A DNA stretch of 64,000 bases from Neocallimastix lanati (nom. inval.) (lineage: Eukaryota > Neocallimastigomycota > Neocallimastigomycetes > Neocallimastigales > Neocallimastigaceae), in contig JACVTC010000166.1 of assembly GCA_016946835.1 (NCBI GenBank), forward strand, positions 139,501 to 203,500. The letters run 5' to 3'. Both the position numbers and the translations under genes were made by a program. Below, in pieces: positions 26,057 to 38,789 of the stretch. A model generated the notes under the pieces. That model had not been told where the DNA came from and did not search any database. It worked only from the letters and a program-made list of their open reading frames with translations. Each line of letters opens with the position of its first letter. The stretch's first letter is position 1.

Positions 26057-26700
26057 TTATTTATTTATTTATTTATTTTTATTACATTGTACTATTTTAT
26101 TTTTGTTATCTTTTGAAACTAATTTTATTTAATTTTATTTACTCTAATTTAAAATTGAAGATGATTATTTGATTTACTCGGTACTAAAAAAAAAAAAAAA
26201 TTAAAATATATATATATATAAATAAAATTAATTAAAAAAAAAAAAATAAAGAAAGACATAGAAGATATTGATAAAGTAAGAAAGTTCAGGTTTGGTATCT
26301 CTTATTGAAATAAGTTATATTTATTTATTTAGGTAATTTATTAATATAGAATTTTATTTATTCATTTATCTATTAATTATTTTATAATTAAAAATTTATT
26401 TCATTAAATACTAAATTTTAAAAATTTATATTATAATATTTTTAAATTAATTTTATTAATAAAAATATATATATGGCAAATTTACTATTTTAATTTTAAT
26501 TACATTGAATTGCATAGAATATAAAGAAAAAGTATTCTATATAATTTTCTTTAATTATAAACTTTTTTAATATAATAAAAATTAATTATTTAGTTAAATA
26601 TTATAAAAAAAATATAATATAAAAATAAAATATTTATAATAATTTTAATATATAAAAATAAAATAAAAATATAATAAAAATAAAATAAAATAAAAAAATT
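24442..26700. other. AT-rich spacer with homopolymers and a 52-bp tandem duplication
   Basis: No gene. The unit attcattaaatcatcc...catatttttt with its A-run occurs twice, at 24634 and 24686 (period 52). ATTTT arrays (24960-25020), T runs (26020-26052) and A runs (25318-25351) make up the rest. A less-biased bit at 25890-25960 (actgggaaaagggtttatta, then gatcagttcagcccaagagg) may be an old repeat edge. The scaffoldin-like gene probably ends its transcript in the first 100 bases, but no specific signal stands out. Confidence 0.6.
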
Positions 26701-26707
26701 AAAATAA

Positions 26708-26775
26708 AAGGTGCATTTCGAAAAATTTCATTTTGGAAAGTTTCATTTTTTTAATATAAGAAATATTTATAATCC

Positions 26776-26820
<45 letters not shown>

Positions 26821-27165
26821 TGAGGACATCTTAAAAAAAGGGAGTTAGGATGTTTTTAGGTGGTATCTATTTTTTTTATTTTTTATTTTATATTTTATAT
26901 TTTGTATTTTTTTGTATTTTTTATTTTATATATTTTTTATTTTTTATTTTTTATTTTATATTTAAAATTTTATATTTTAAATTTTTATATTTTTTATTTT
27001 ATATTTTTTTTATTTTTTATTTTATTTTTTATTTTATATTTAAATTTTATTTTATATTTTATATTTTATATTTTATATTTTATATTTTATATTTTATATT
27101 TTATATTCTTTTATTATTTATTTATTTATTTATCTATTTATTAAAATTTTCCGAAATGAAACTTC
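26708..27165 (+). repeat. Dispersed repeat R2 with ATTTT minisatellite, copy 2
   Basis: This copy has the same order as 3930-4490: aagaaatatttataa, cagt, a long A run (26780-26818), gatgaggacatc, gggagttagg, tagggtggtatc-like spacer, then (ATTTT/ATATTTT)n and ATTT units. It is flanked by catttcgaaaaatttcatttt (26711 onward) and by the inverse form aattttccgaaatgaaact (27145 onward). Those could be imperfect terminal inverted repeats of a short non-autonomous element. Confidence 0.6.
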
Positions 27166-27174
27166 ATATTTACA

Positions 27175-27370
27175 TAACATAAAATTTATGTTATAAATTT
27201 TATGTTTACATTAATTTTATGTTTTACATAGAATTTATGATATTACATAAATTTATTTTATATCACGTTATTTTTAGATCATTTTATAAATCAAGTGATA
27301 ATTTAATGCTTATTAATTTATTTTTATGTGATTATTAATAAAATTATTTATTAATAATTTAGTTTTAATT
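27175..27370 (-). repeat. Dispersed repeat R1, copy 3 (inverted)
   Basis: Reverse complement of the copies at 2598 and 4505. It keeps the 14-bp hairpin (27177-27207), the block around tatcacgttatt and the single-copy form of aatcaagtgataatt, which is doubled in the other two copies. The shared sequence runs on to the edge of copia element A. Confidence 0.6.
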
Positions 27371-27374
27371 TATT

Positions 27375-27610
27375 TGTTAGAATATAAAAAAATAAATACT
27401 TAATAATGACTTTAATATAATTTACCCAATCAGAATATTATTATATTTAATTAAAATTATAAAAGAAATAAAATGTAACCTTGTTAAAAATATACGCTTT
27501 TGTAATTATAAAAAATAAAGATAAATATAATTAAATATTAAATATTATATATAAAATGCTTCTCTAAAAATATATCTAATTTTCTCAGTATTTGTTTTTG
27601 GTGTTTAATA
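27375..27610 (+). repeat. 5' LTR of copia element A
   Basis: It starts TGTTAGAATATAAA and ends just before the primer site. Homologous over its length to the two LTRs of element C (34331-34562 and 44988-45234, both reversed). No matching 3' LTR or target duplication remains for A. Confidence 0.8.
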
Positions 27611-27650
27611 GATTAAGAGTCTCAGTCTACAACTGAGCTTAACCATAAGT
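27611..27650 (+). promoter_or_regulatory. Primer-binding site of element A, tRNA-Lys(CUU) half
   Basis: GATTAAGAGTCTCA directly follows the LTR and is the reverse complement of the anticodon arm of tRNA-Lys(CUU). The next bases (GTCTACAACTGAGCTTAACC) continue the complementarity through the D-arm with a few gaps. Priming from an internal tRNA cleavage product is known for Drosophila copia (initiator tRNA-Met). Confidence 0.7.
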
Positions 27651-27955
27651 TAAGTTATAATTTACATAATTATTATATAAATATATTCATCTTATAAATA
27701 AATTGAACTAATGCTTTCTTATTTTTAATATTAAAAATCATTTTTATATTTATCAATAATAAAATCTAATTTTTAGTTATCAAAGAAATAATTTAATTAA
27801 TTATGAATCTATATAATTAATTTTGTTATTTTCATAATAATTGAATCAGAATATATTATCAAAAATATTTTTAAAAAAATAAATTAATGAGGGATTAATA
27901 CAATTTAATAATATCATTATTCATTCATTGTATATAAAAATATACATATAAATTA

Positions 27956-28255
27956 TAGTCAGTCAAATTATAATTCGAACTGAAAAAAATAATATAGTCA
28001 GTCAATTATAATTTGAACTGAAAATTAGTATAATCAATAAAATTTTATATTGAAATAAAATAAAAAATAATAATAAAAATAAAATAATAAAATAGTCTGT
28101 CAATTATAATTTGAACTGAAAATCATATGGTCAGTCAAATAATTAATTTGAACTGTAAAAATAGTATAGTCAGTCAAATTATAATATGAACTGAAAAATG
28201 ACATAGTCATTCAAATAATAAATTTGAACTGAAAATATTATTGTCAATTATTAAC
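27956..28255 (+). repeat. Leader hairpin array of element A
   Basis: About six copies of a 30-40 bp unit, agtCAGTCAAATTATAATTTG plus AACTG, lie between the primer site and gag. Each unit can fold: CAGT-CAAAT pairs with ATTTGaACTG around a TATA loop, with one bulged A. Copies are separated by variable A/T spacers. Confidence 0.75.
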
Positions 28256-28751
28256 AATAAAAATAAAAAAAAATATATATATATATTTTTAATTCCAATA
28301 TTAATAAATGTAAATCAAGTATAAATACCTTTTTCAAACATAAAAAACAAATAATATAAATGTTTAATTAAATTAATTTCAAATGGCATAATGAAAAATA
28401 TTACATTAAAAATAAGATAAAAATAGAAACCAATCATAATTCTGAAATATATTATTTTATAACATTATTTTTTATTAAGTAATAAATATAACTTAACCAA
28501 TTATTAAAAAAATATATATTATTAAAGTTTATTATAAATTATCATAGAAATATTAAACAATATATATTTCAATTTACATTTATTTAATTAAAATAGAATA
28601 AGGTTTTAATCAATATATTGAATATGTATAAATAAGCAATCAAGATATACAACATATCCCTCATCAATTATTCTTTAAAAAATATTCGCATAATATAAAA
28701 TATTATTAAATTATTAAAAAAAAAAAATAATTTAATTTGAAACTCTCCACA

Positions 28752-29450
28752 ATGGCTAACACAAGAAGAAACAATAGAAATGAAGTAATTACAATTGAAG
28801 AACCCATTGACATCAGGCCAACAATTAAATTTAATTACTCTGAAAATTTTAACAGAGTAGTTGAATTAAATACTGAAAACTATAATAGATGGAAAACCAA
28901 AATCCTTCATCTATTATCAATTAACAACTTAGTTGGTTATATCACCAAAGAAAAGGTTAAAATGTTAAGGAAAAGAGATATACAAGATGACCTATCTGAG
29001 TATATCGAAGATGAATTTGATGACACATTGGTGTATGACAAAAACACCAATGTAGTTGATATCAATAACGATATCACAACAAAATGGATCGTCCTAAACA
29101 GTATTGGAGAAAAAACCCAAGACATTGTGCAAGGATCAAATAAAACCGCCTTCGAATTGTGGAAAATTCTAAAAAGATCTTTTACCAAAAACATCAACAC
29201 GCGTAAATTAGAACTTAAAACCAAACTCGATAATTTGAAGTATAACCCAGAAGTGGACATTAATATATTTATTGCTGAACTACAGAACACACTTGATGAA
29301 CTCGAGAAAATAGATAATGACATTGAATCAAGTGTTAAAGTGGGCATCCTTAACAGAAGTCTCCCAGAAGAACTCCGTTGGATTAATGTGTTCCAATTTA
29401 AAAATGATTGGAATAAATGCAGTGAATATGTTAAAGACGTATTGCCTTAA
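28752..29450 (+). pseudogene. Copia gag of element A, cut short by a stop
   Basis: The first ATG of the conserved gag frame is at 28752 (MANTRRNNRNEV...). The capsid region shows the family block FNYSENFNRVVELNTENYNRW at about residues 28-48 and ends YVKDVLP followed by TAA (29448-29450). In element B the aligned residue is Gln, so a CAA codon has become TAA. The frame continues after it towards a damaged zinc knuckle near 29596-29640 (CNYCVKWGHFFYDY, with Tyr in place of the last Cys). Function: capsid of virus-like particles. It is about 85-90% like B by eye over the capsid, and no longer able to make full Gag. Confidence 0.75.
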
Positions 29451-32400
29451 ATCATCTCTTCAAACCTAAAAGAATCCTTAACAAATAATCAAAATAATAA
29501 AAATTTATTTTCAATAGAAAATAATACTAACATTAATACAAATAAGAAAAAACTTACTAAAATAAAAACATTTACTAAAAAGACCAAAAATAGTAGATGT
29601 AATTACTGTGTTAAATGGGGCCATTTCTTTTATGACTATAAAAATAGAAGAGATGATAAAAATAATAACAAAAGAAGAAAAATTTTCAAACAAAGAAGAA
29701 ATAATTTTAAAAGAAAATATATAAACGTAGAAATTATGCAAATTTCATGGAAAAAGAAAGGTATGATTCTAGCTATGCAGATGCTTTTACTAAGGATTAC
29801 AATTCTCAAGAAAATCTTGATATTAATTTTGCCGAAATAAATAAACAAAAAGAAATGATATGTTGGATATTAGACTTCAGCGCATCAATAAATATTACTG
29901 GTCATTTAAATAAATTACATAATATTCAAAAGTGCAATGACAAAGTTTATTTAGCTAATAATCAAGTTATATCAACACAATTTAAAGGAGATCTCATAGG
30001 ATACATTAGTAATCACAAAATAACCATTATAAATGTTTATTACTTACCAAAAATAAATAAAAATTTATTATTAATTGAAAATCTTATACAACAAGTATAC
30101 AAAATAATTTTCAATAATACTAATAATAAATCATATGCACTAATTTATGACGAACACAATCAAAGAATATTATCAATTAAATCGAACCAATCTAATACAT
30201 TTAAATTTTGGATTTCAACTCAACCATTAAATTTTCAAAACAACCTACATAATAATAATTTGGTTGAAGTCAATTATACACATTTGAAATCAATAGATAA
30301 ACTAAATTTATGGCATCGTCGTTTTGCCCATTTCAACATCAATAGTATCAAAAATAAAATTTTAAAAATCAACATAAACTCAAAGTGCCCTATTTGTAAT
30401 TATTCAAAACTTAAAAATAAGCCCTTCAAATCATCACATAACAGAGCCAAAAATATATTTCAACTCATACACATGGATCTTATAGGTCCAATACAAACTC
30501 TATCTATGACAATAAATATATCTTAACCATTTTGGATGACCATTCAAGATTTGGGTGGACTCTCTTTATGAAGAGTAAATCAGAAACTTTTTATCACTTT
30601 CATAATTGGTTTAATAAAATAAAAAAATCAATTTAACAAAAGAATTCAATATATCCGTACAGATAATGGCACCGAATTTAACAACAAAAATTTCAAACAA
30701 TTCTGCATTGACTTTGGAATACAACATCAATTTACTGTTCCCTACCACCCACAACAAAATGGTAGGATTGAACGATTCAACGGCACTATAATCAATTCTG
30801 CAAAGTCAATGTTAAATGACGCTAAACTTAGCTTACAATTTTGGGAAGACGCCGTCTCTACTTCCAACTACATTCATAATCGAATCCTTCATAAAGGGAT
30901 AAATAATAAAATTCCATATGAACTTCTAACCAATAACAAAGTTGATTACTCAAACATTAGTGTCTTCAGATGTAAAGTTTTTTATTACATTCAAAAACTA
31001 TTCCGTACAAATTTCAAAATAATTTATCTCCTGGTATTTTTTTGGGGGTATGTTAATAATCCCAAATCATATAAAATTCTTGATTTAACAAATAATAAAA
31101 TTATATTATCACGAAATGTTGATTTCTTTGAATTCACACCAAGAAATTCACATTTATCTTATTGCGATAACGACATCTCAAATTTTATTCCTAATAATAT
31201 AATTAGGAGGTAGATAATAACTACTTTTATGATGACTTATGATATAAATCATGGTACGGATTTCAATAATATTAACAATAATAATTCGCATTATCAATAT
31301 AATAATAATAAGTCAAATAATATGCAAATATTAAACAATAATACACAAATTAATGAAAATAATATACCAAGTTAAAACAATCAAATAAAAAATAAAAGAA
31401 CATATAACAAAAGAAGAAACAACAATAATAATAGTACTAAAAATACTACTAATAATCACAATAAAAATCATAATAACAATATAAAATCTCAAGATAATAA
31501 CATTAACAACAACAAAAATAATAATATCAATAAAACAAATAATAATAACAATAATAACAACAATAACACAAATAACAACAACAATACCATCAACAGCAAT
31601 AATAACAAAACAAATAATTTTATTAATCAAAACAATAATATGATCACTGACAAGACAACAATAAAAACAATCACGATAATTCAAATACAGTCAGCTGTAA
31701 TTCAAATATCAATAACGATAACAACAATAAACAACAAAATATCAATAACTTAAGGAATAATGAACTGTTCGACTTAAAATCTCCTATATATTAAGGAAAA
31801 AGAAATAAAGATGAAACCTTCATATTAAATTCACAAACAGCAACAACAACACTACCAACAGCAATAATAACAAAATAAATAATAATATTAATAAAAACGA
31901 CAATATGATCACTGTCAGTAATAAAAACAATCATTATAATTCAAATATAGACAGATATAACTCAAACAATAATAACGATAACAACAATGAACAACGAATC
32001 ATTAATAACTTAACAAATAACAAATTATTTAACATTGAATCTTCTATACATTTAGGAAAAAGAAATAAAAATAAAAACTTCATATTAAATTCAAATAACA
32101 AAAAACAAGAATTATTAAAAGAATTACGCGAACCAAATAATTATGATGATATCTTTAATTTTAATGATAAAAATGAATTGTTAAAATCAGTCGATAATGA
32201 ACTCGACAATATGAGAAATCTAAAAGTATATGAAACAATTGATAAAATACCTAAGAACGCAAACTTAATATCATCAAGATGGATTTTCAAATTCAAACGA
32301 AACTCAAATAGAGAAATAATCAAAAGAAAATCAAGATTAGTAGCAAAGGGATTTACTCAAGAATACGGCATAGATTATAAAGAAACATTTGCACCTACCT

Positions 32401-32891
32401 TAAAACAGGATTCAATAAGAATCTTTACGGCGATTGCCGCTCAGAACAATTTTGAAATAAACCAAATAGATATAACTGCCGTCTATTTAAATGCTGAATT
32501 AAATGAAGATTTGTATATGAAACCACCCAAAGGACATGAAGATTACAATAAGAAATTTTGGAAATTGAAGAAGGCAATATATGGACTGAAACAAAGTGGT
32601 GCCAAGTGGAATGATAAATTAAACGGCTATCTAATAAAAATTTAATATAAAAGACTTATAAATGAACCTTATTTGTACGTTAAATTTAACAAAAGAAAAC
32701 TTTTAAGTATATTAGCTATATATGTGGATGATATTTTAATATCAGGATCAAAGAAAACAATAGAAAGTGTAAAATTATTAATTGAGAAAAAGTTCAAAAT
32801 GAAAGATATAGGTAATGTTGATTATATTATTGGAATAAAATTTATAAAACATAAAAATGGTTACTTTTTACATCAACACAGATTACAATGA
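29451..32891 (+). pseudogene. Copia pol of element A, decayed and 3' truncated
   Basis: The protease, integrase and RT regions are readable in changing frames. Protease has ILDFSASINIT where relatives have LDSGAS, so the catalytic Gly is gone (29871-29893). Integrase has its zinc motif (LWHRRFAHFN ... CPICNYSK, 30307-30405) and core blocks HMDLIGP, ILDDHSRFGW, IRTDNGTEF and HPQQNGRIERFNG, split by stops near 30526 and a frameshift near 30635. An Asn-rich spacer (31240-32080) carries several stops. RT has LVAKGFTQEYGIDYKETFAP and YVDDIL (32330-32730), broken at 32643 and near 32675. The frame ends at 32891 within RT; RNase H, polypurine tract and 3' LTR are absent. Homologous pieces lie in reverse in element C. 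Confidence 0.8.
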
Positions 32892-32949
32892 GATGATGTC
32901 ATACTTACAAATTATGAAATCTTTTTCATATTTATATATATATAATAAT

Positions 32950-33300
32950 TATGAATATGTTTTTTATTTTTAATTATTCAAATTATTCAAATATAAAATC
33001 CAATTATAATATTTTTTTTTTTTTTTTTTATTTTATTTTATTTTATTTTATTTTATTTTATTTTATTTTATTTTATTATATTCAATCTGTATTTTATATT
33101 AATAATTCAACTATTTATTTTATTTTATTTTATTTTATTTTATTCAATCTGTACTTATATTTATATTTCAGCTATTTATTTTATTTTATTTTATTTTATT
33201 TTATTTTATTTTATTCAATATGTACTTATATTTATATTTCAACTATTTATTTTATTTTATTTTATTTTATTTTATTAATAATGTTAATATTCAACTATTT
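32950..33300 (-). repeat. Expanded ATTTT minisatellite in the leader of element E
   Basis: At least three units of 60-75 bp. Each has a run of ATTTT plus ttcaatctgtacttatattt and ttcagcta. On the minus strand this reads tagctgaa...gtacagattgaa then AAAAT runs, linking it to the agctga/tcagc hairpins at 33305-33415. The break between A and E lies around 32900-33000. Confidence 0.6.
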
Positions 33301-33304
33301 TTAA

Positions 33305-33963
33305 AATATCACTGACTTTTCAGCTCTTTATTATAACGCTGACAATATTCAGCTCTTTATAATAACGCTGACTTCTCAGCTTTTTTTAATTATGCTGACC
33401 TTTTCAGCTCTTTATTATTTTTTTTTCTTTTTTTTTTTTTTATAATTTATTTTATAATTATTATTTTTATGAAAACCGATTCTTATTCTATATAAATTTT
33501 AAATATTTTCATTTTATAATATTTTATCTATTTTTTTTTTTTTTTTTTTTTATTTCTTTTTTCTATCGTAATATAAATATAAATATGTACAGATAATAAT
33601 GATATTTGTTCTTATTCTTATATTTTTATTTTTTATTATTTTTATTCCTAATATTTAATGAATTCATTAAATAATATATAATAATTGATACTTATTTTTC
33701 AAAAATAATTAAAATTTGTATATATCATAAATATTTTAAATTTATGTTTTATAAATATTTTAAATTTATATTACAAAATTGTTGATTTGTACATGTTAAG
33801 TTTTATATATTTTTAATTATTATTGTAATTGATTTATTTTACAATAAGAATTTAAAATATTAATTAATAACTTTAATTCAAAATAATTGTTAAATTTATT
33901 TATATAATTTTCTAATACTTAACTTAATATTCACTCAATCTGGTGAGATTGAGACTCTTAATC
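33305..33963 (-). mobile_element. 5' fragment of copia element E: leader and primer site
   Basis: On the minus strand the LTR is followed at 33963 by GATTAAGAGTCTCAATCTC, the same tRNA-Lys(CUU)-complementary primer site as in D, and later by four short hairpins AGCTGA...TCAGC (33305-33415). No gag is left; the fragment ends in a minisatellite next to the truncated pol of A. The leader type is closest to element D. Confidence 0.7.
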
Positions 33964-34202
33964 TGTTAAAAAGTAAAAGATTCGTTTTATTTATGTTTAT
34001 AGAAAATGTAAATCTAATTTCATCTGTTTTATTAAAAGGAGTTATTATTGAAGAATTTTATATTATAAAATATTTATAGTTATTTTATTTAGGTTACACA
34101 AATATATTATTGGTCTTATACTTGAAAATATATATATTAAAATATATCACAAAACTCCTTAATATTATATATATACAAAACTTCAATATTTATATTTTAA
34201 CA
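33964..34202 (-). repeat. LTR of copia element E
   Basis: 239 bp bounded by TGTTA...TAACA (read on the minus strand from 34202 to 33964) and followed directly by the primer site at 33963. No partner LTR is present in the window. Confidence 0.75.
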
Positions 34203-34330
34203 ATAATTTAGTTTTAATTTATTTCATTTTAATTCTATTTTATTATTTTTTTTATATTTTTATATTTTTATATGTTATAATTATTATAAATATTTTATTA
34301 TTTATATTATTATAATTTTTTTATAAATAT

Positions 34331-34562
34331 TATTAAACATCAAAAATTAAGAAAATTAGATATATTTTTATTATTACATTTTATACATATTATTTAATAT
34401 TTAATTCCGTTTATCTTTATATTTTTTTATAATTACAAAATTATATATTTTTATTAAAGTTACATTTTATTCCTTTTATATATTTTATTTAAATATAATA
34501 ATATTATGATTGGGTAGACTACATTAAAGTTATTATTAAATATTTATTTTTATATTCTAACA
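34331..34562 (-). repeat. 3' LTR of copia element C
   Basis: The minus-strand LTR starts TGTTAGAATATAAAAATAAA at 34562 and ends ...GTTTAATA at 34331. It is homologous to LTR A and to 44988-45234. The polypurine tract AGGAGGAA (34563-34570) precedes it, with a 10-bp hairpin upstream (34571-34580 with 34592-34601). Confidence 0.8.
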
Positions 34563-34640
34563 TTCCTCCTAAAATATGACTTTTGGTAAATGTCATATTT
34601 TTTTTTATTTATATTATTTTAATTAAAATATAAATCATCA

Positions 34641-37090
34641 ATTTTGGTTAATAAAGTATTTCTGAATTTATCCTTTAATGTTCCATTTAAATACTTTGTA
34701 AACCCATCTGCGAGATTGTTTTCGGATTTTATATATTTAAGATAGATTTTATTTTCTTGACTATTTCTCATATGAAATGAACCCTAATATCTACATATTT
34801 GGTTTTTCTACTGATAGTTTGATTTTTAGCATTATAAATAGCTACTTTGTTGTCAACATTTACCTCAATATTTTTAATATTTATGTTTAATTATTCGAAT
34901 AAATTTATTTGAATAATTAAACATAAATATTAAAAATATTAAGTACCATATACATTGTTTACCGCATTCACTAAGACTGTAATATTGGGACTCAGCTGTT
35001 GAAGTCGATATTGATTTTTGTAACTTTGAACACCAGCTTGTTGGTGCACTACTGAATGTTATTAAAAATCCAGTGATTGAACGTCTAGTTTCCAAGTCAC
35101 CTCCGTAATCCGAATCGACATATGCTTTAATATTCGGATTATTTATGAAATTTATTCCATATTTTTTAGTGCCTTTTAAGTATCTTAAATATTCTTATTA
35201 CCTTATTCCAGTCTTCCATATTTAATTCCTTTGCTCTTCTAGCTGCTTTTGATACAGGGGTGTTGATGTAAAAAGTAACCATTTTTATATTTTATAAATT
35301 TTATTTCGATAATATTATCAACATTACCTAAATCTTTAATTTGAATTTCTCTTAGTTAATAATTTTACTCTTTCTATTGTTTTCTTTGATCCTGATGTTA
35401 AAATATCATCCACAAATATAGCTAACATACTTAAAAAGTTTTCTTTTATTAAATTTAACGTACAAATAAGGTTCACTTATAAGTCTTTTATATCCAATTT
35501 TTATTAGATAGCTGTTTAATTTATCATTCCACTTGGCACTATTTTGTTTCAGTTCACATATTGCCTTCTTCAATTTCCAAAATTATTTATTGTAATCTTC
35601 ATGTCCTTTGGGTGGTTTCATATACAAATCTTCATTTAATTCAGCGTTTAAGTAGGCGGCAGTTATATCTATTCGATTTATTTCGAAATTGTTCTGAGTG
35701 ACAATCGTTGTATAGATTTTTAATAAATTTTGTTTTAAGGTAAGTGCAAAGGTTTCTTTATATTTTATGCTGTATTCTTGCTTAATACCTTTGCTACTAA
35801 TCTTGATTTTCTTTTGATTATTTCTCTTTGTGAGTTACATTTGAATTTGAAAATCCATTTTTAAGATATTAAGTTTGCATTCTTAGGTATTATATTAATT
35901 ATTTTATATACTCTTAAATTTCTCATATTGTTAAGTTCATTATTAATTAATTTTAACCATTTATTTTTATCAATTAAATTAAAAATGTCATACTAATTAT
36001 TTGGTTCAGTAATACTTTCGATAATTTGTGGTTTTTGTTACTTGAATTTAATATGAAGGTTTCATCTTTATTTCTTTTTCCTTAATATATAGGAGATTTT
36101 AAGTCGAACAGTTCATTATTCCTTAAGTTATTGATATTTTGTTGTTTATTGTTGTTATCGTTATTGATATTTGAATTACAGCTGACTGTATTTGAATTAT
36201 CGTGATTGTTTTTATTGTTGTCTTGTCAGTGATCATATTATTGTTTTGATTAATAAAATTATTTGTTTTGTTATTATTGCTGTTGATGGTATTGTTGTTG
36301 TTATTTGTGTTATTGTTGTTATTATTGTTATTATTATTTGTTTTATTGATATTATTATTTTTGTTGTTGTTAATGTTATTATCTTGAGATTTTATATTGT
36401 TATTATGATTTTTATTGTGATTATTAGTAGTATTTTTAGTACTATTATTATTGTTGTTTCTTCTTTTGTTATATGTTCTTTTATTTTTTATTTGATTGTT
36501 TTTACTTGGTATATTATTTTCATTAATTTGTGTATTATTGTCTAATATTTGCATATTATTTGACTTATTATTATTATATTGATAATGCGAATTATTATTG
36601 TTAATATTATTGAAGTCCGTACCATGATTTATATCATAAGTCATCATAAAAGTAGTTATTATCATTCCTCCTGATTATATTATTAGGAATAAAATTTGAG
36701 ATGTCGTTATCACAATGAGATAAATGTGAATTTCTTGGTGTGAATTCAAAGAATTCAACATTTCGTGAAATTAAAATTTTATTATTTGTTAAATCAAGAA
36801 TTTTGTATGCTGTGAGATTATCAACATACTACAAGAATATGTCTGGAGATAAATTATTTTGAAATTTATACGGAATAGTTTTTGAATGTAATAAAAAATT
36901 TTACATCCGAAGATACGTATGTTTGAGTTATCAACTTTGTTATTAGTTAGAAGTTCATATGGAATTTTATTGTTTATATCTTATGAGGTATTCAGTTATA
37001 AATGTAGTTGGAAGTAATTACATCTACCATTATTAGTCCTTTTAGTAAATGTTTTTATTTTAGCAAGTTTTTCTTATTTGTATTAATGTT
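34641..37090 (-). pseudogene. Copia pol of element C, decayed
   Basis: Minus-strand relative of A pol. RNase H is readable at 35095-34930 (ETRRSITGFLITF, TSWCSKLQKSISTSTAESQY) and, after the palindrome, at 34860-34640 (end of the domain, with LADGFTKYLNG-like residues). RT fragments lie at 36000-35250 and the Asn-rich integrase-RT spacer at 36665-36123, nearly identical to 31240-31740 of A in reverse. Integrase survives only in pieces at 37000-36700 (the end, around FEFTPRNSHLSH). Stops and deletions are frequent; the integrase core and protease are largely deleted. Confidence 0.75.
34867..34940. repeat. 74-bp near-perfect palindrome inside element C
   Basis: Every base from 34867 to 34903 pairs with 34940 to 34904 except one position (34897 with 34910), with no loop. 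It interrupts the RNase H coding sequence of C: the left arm is ordinary element sequence and the right arm is its inverted copy. Confidence 0.9.
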
Positions 37091-37866
37091 AGAATTATTT
37101 TCTATTGAAAATATATTTTTATTATTTTGATTATTTGTTAAGGATTCTTTTAAGTTTGAAGAGATGATTTCAGGCAATACATCCTTATCGTATTCACTAC
37201 ATTTATTCCAGTCATTTTAAATTGGAATACATTAATCCAATGGAGTTCCTCTGGGAGAATTCTGTTAAGGATGCCCACTTTGACACTTGGTTCAATGTCA
37301 TTATCTATTTTCTCGAGTTCATCAATGGTATTTTGTTGTTCACCAATAATGATTTTGATATCCACTTCTGGGTTGTACTTTAAATTATTGAGCCTATTTT
37401 CAAGTTCTAATTTACGTGTATTGATGTTTTTGGTAAAAGATCTTTTTAGAATTCTCCACAATTCTAAAGCTGTTTTGTTTGATCCTTGCACAATGTATTG
37501 GGTTTTTCTCCAATGCCGTTTAGGACGATCCATTTTGTTGTAATATCATTATTGATGTCAACTACATTGGTGTTTTTGTCATACACCAATATTTCATCAA
37601 ATTCATCTTCAATATACTCAGATAAATCATTTTGTATATCTCTTTTCCTTAATATTTTAACCTTTTCTTTGGTGATATAACCAACTAGGTTGTTAATTAA
37701 TAATAGATGAAGGATTTTGGTTCTCCATCTATTATAGTTTTCAGTATTTAATTCAACTACTCTGTTAAAATTTTCAGAATAGTTAAATTTAATTGTTGGC
37801 CTGATGTCGTTAAGTTCCTCAATAGTAATTACTTCATTTCTATTATTTCTTCTCGTAATAGCTATT
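37091..37866 (-). pseudogene. Copia gag of element C, decayed
   Basis: Minus-strand homologue of the gag at 28752-29450. The position matching the start codon now reads ATA (37863-37865). The middle part stays readable (for example LWRILKRSFTKNINTRKLEL and VKVGILNRILPEELHWINVF at 37480-37210) but in shifted frames. Its leader hairpins are split by element B into 38410-38490 and 44570-44660. Confidence 0.75.
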
Positions 37867-38514
37867 GCCGAAAGTTTTAAACGAAGTAATTTAATTTATT
37901 AATAATTTATTAATATTATATATTATAAGAATATTTTAAAATATAATTGAAGAGGTATATGTTATATGTTTAGATTTTTATTTATACATATTTAATGTAT
38001 TAAAATTTTATTCGATTTTCATTATATAAATACAAATTGAAATATATATTGTTTAATATTTTTTTCTATGAAAAATTATAATAAACTTTAATATATATTT
38101 TTGATAATTGGTTAAGTTATATTTATTATTTAATATAAAGTTTTATAATAATAATATATTTCAGCCGTATGATTGATTTCTATTTTTATCTCTTATTTTT
38201 AATGTAATATTTTTCATTATGTCATTTGATATTAATTTTAATTAAACATTAATATTATTGGTTTTATATGTTTGAAAAAGTATTTATACTTATTGTATAT
38301 TTATTAATATTAAAGTTAAATATATTTGTTTTTTGAGTGATAATTTTAATTTATTAATTTACTGTATGATATAAATATTTGTATTTTGATTATTAATAAT
38401 TAACAATAGTATTTTCAGTTCAAATTATAATTTAACTGATAATATTACTTTTTCAATTCAAATTATAATTGAATAACTATTTTATTTTATTTTATTTTTT
38501 AATTTAGTTCTAGA

Positions 38515-38519
38515 TAAAA
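38515..38519 (+). repeat. Target-site duplication of element B (taaaa)
   Basis: The same five bases follow the 3' LTR at 44557-44561. They lie in the hairpin-array leader of element C. Confidence 0.85.
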
Positions 38520-38789
38520 TGTTAGAGACGAAATCGTTACATACATTTATTTATATTATTAATTTATATCAACCAATAATTAATCTTTAATTAAATTAAA
38601 TAATGTTAACTAAGATATAAAATATGAAATAAATTTAATGTAAAAATATCTCTTAGAAAAAACATATGTATCCTCATAATAAAAATTATTAATAAACATT
38701 TTATAATATTACTCATAACATAAAATACTTTGTTACATTGTTTTTATTAATACAGTGTTTGTCTTAGATTTATAAATTTGTTTTTCACA
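38520..38789 (+). repeat. 5' LTR of copia element B
   Basis: 270 bp starting TGTTAGAGACGAAATCG and ending TTTTTCACA. The 3' LTR (44287-44556) has the same length and differs at only about three positions, so insertion was recent. Confidence 0.95.

Noticed and set aside
27956-28255. Spaced repeats resembling a CRISPR array
   Set aside because: Units are imperfect, spacers are low-complexity and variable, and the array lies in a eukaryotic retrotransposon leader.
31331-31684. Ile/Val-rich open frame repeated at 36192-36545
   Set aside because: Antisense of the Asn-rich integrase-RT spacer of elements A and C; the apparent conservation reflects the element copy.
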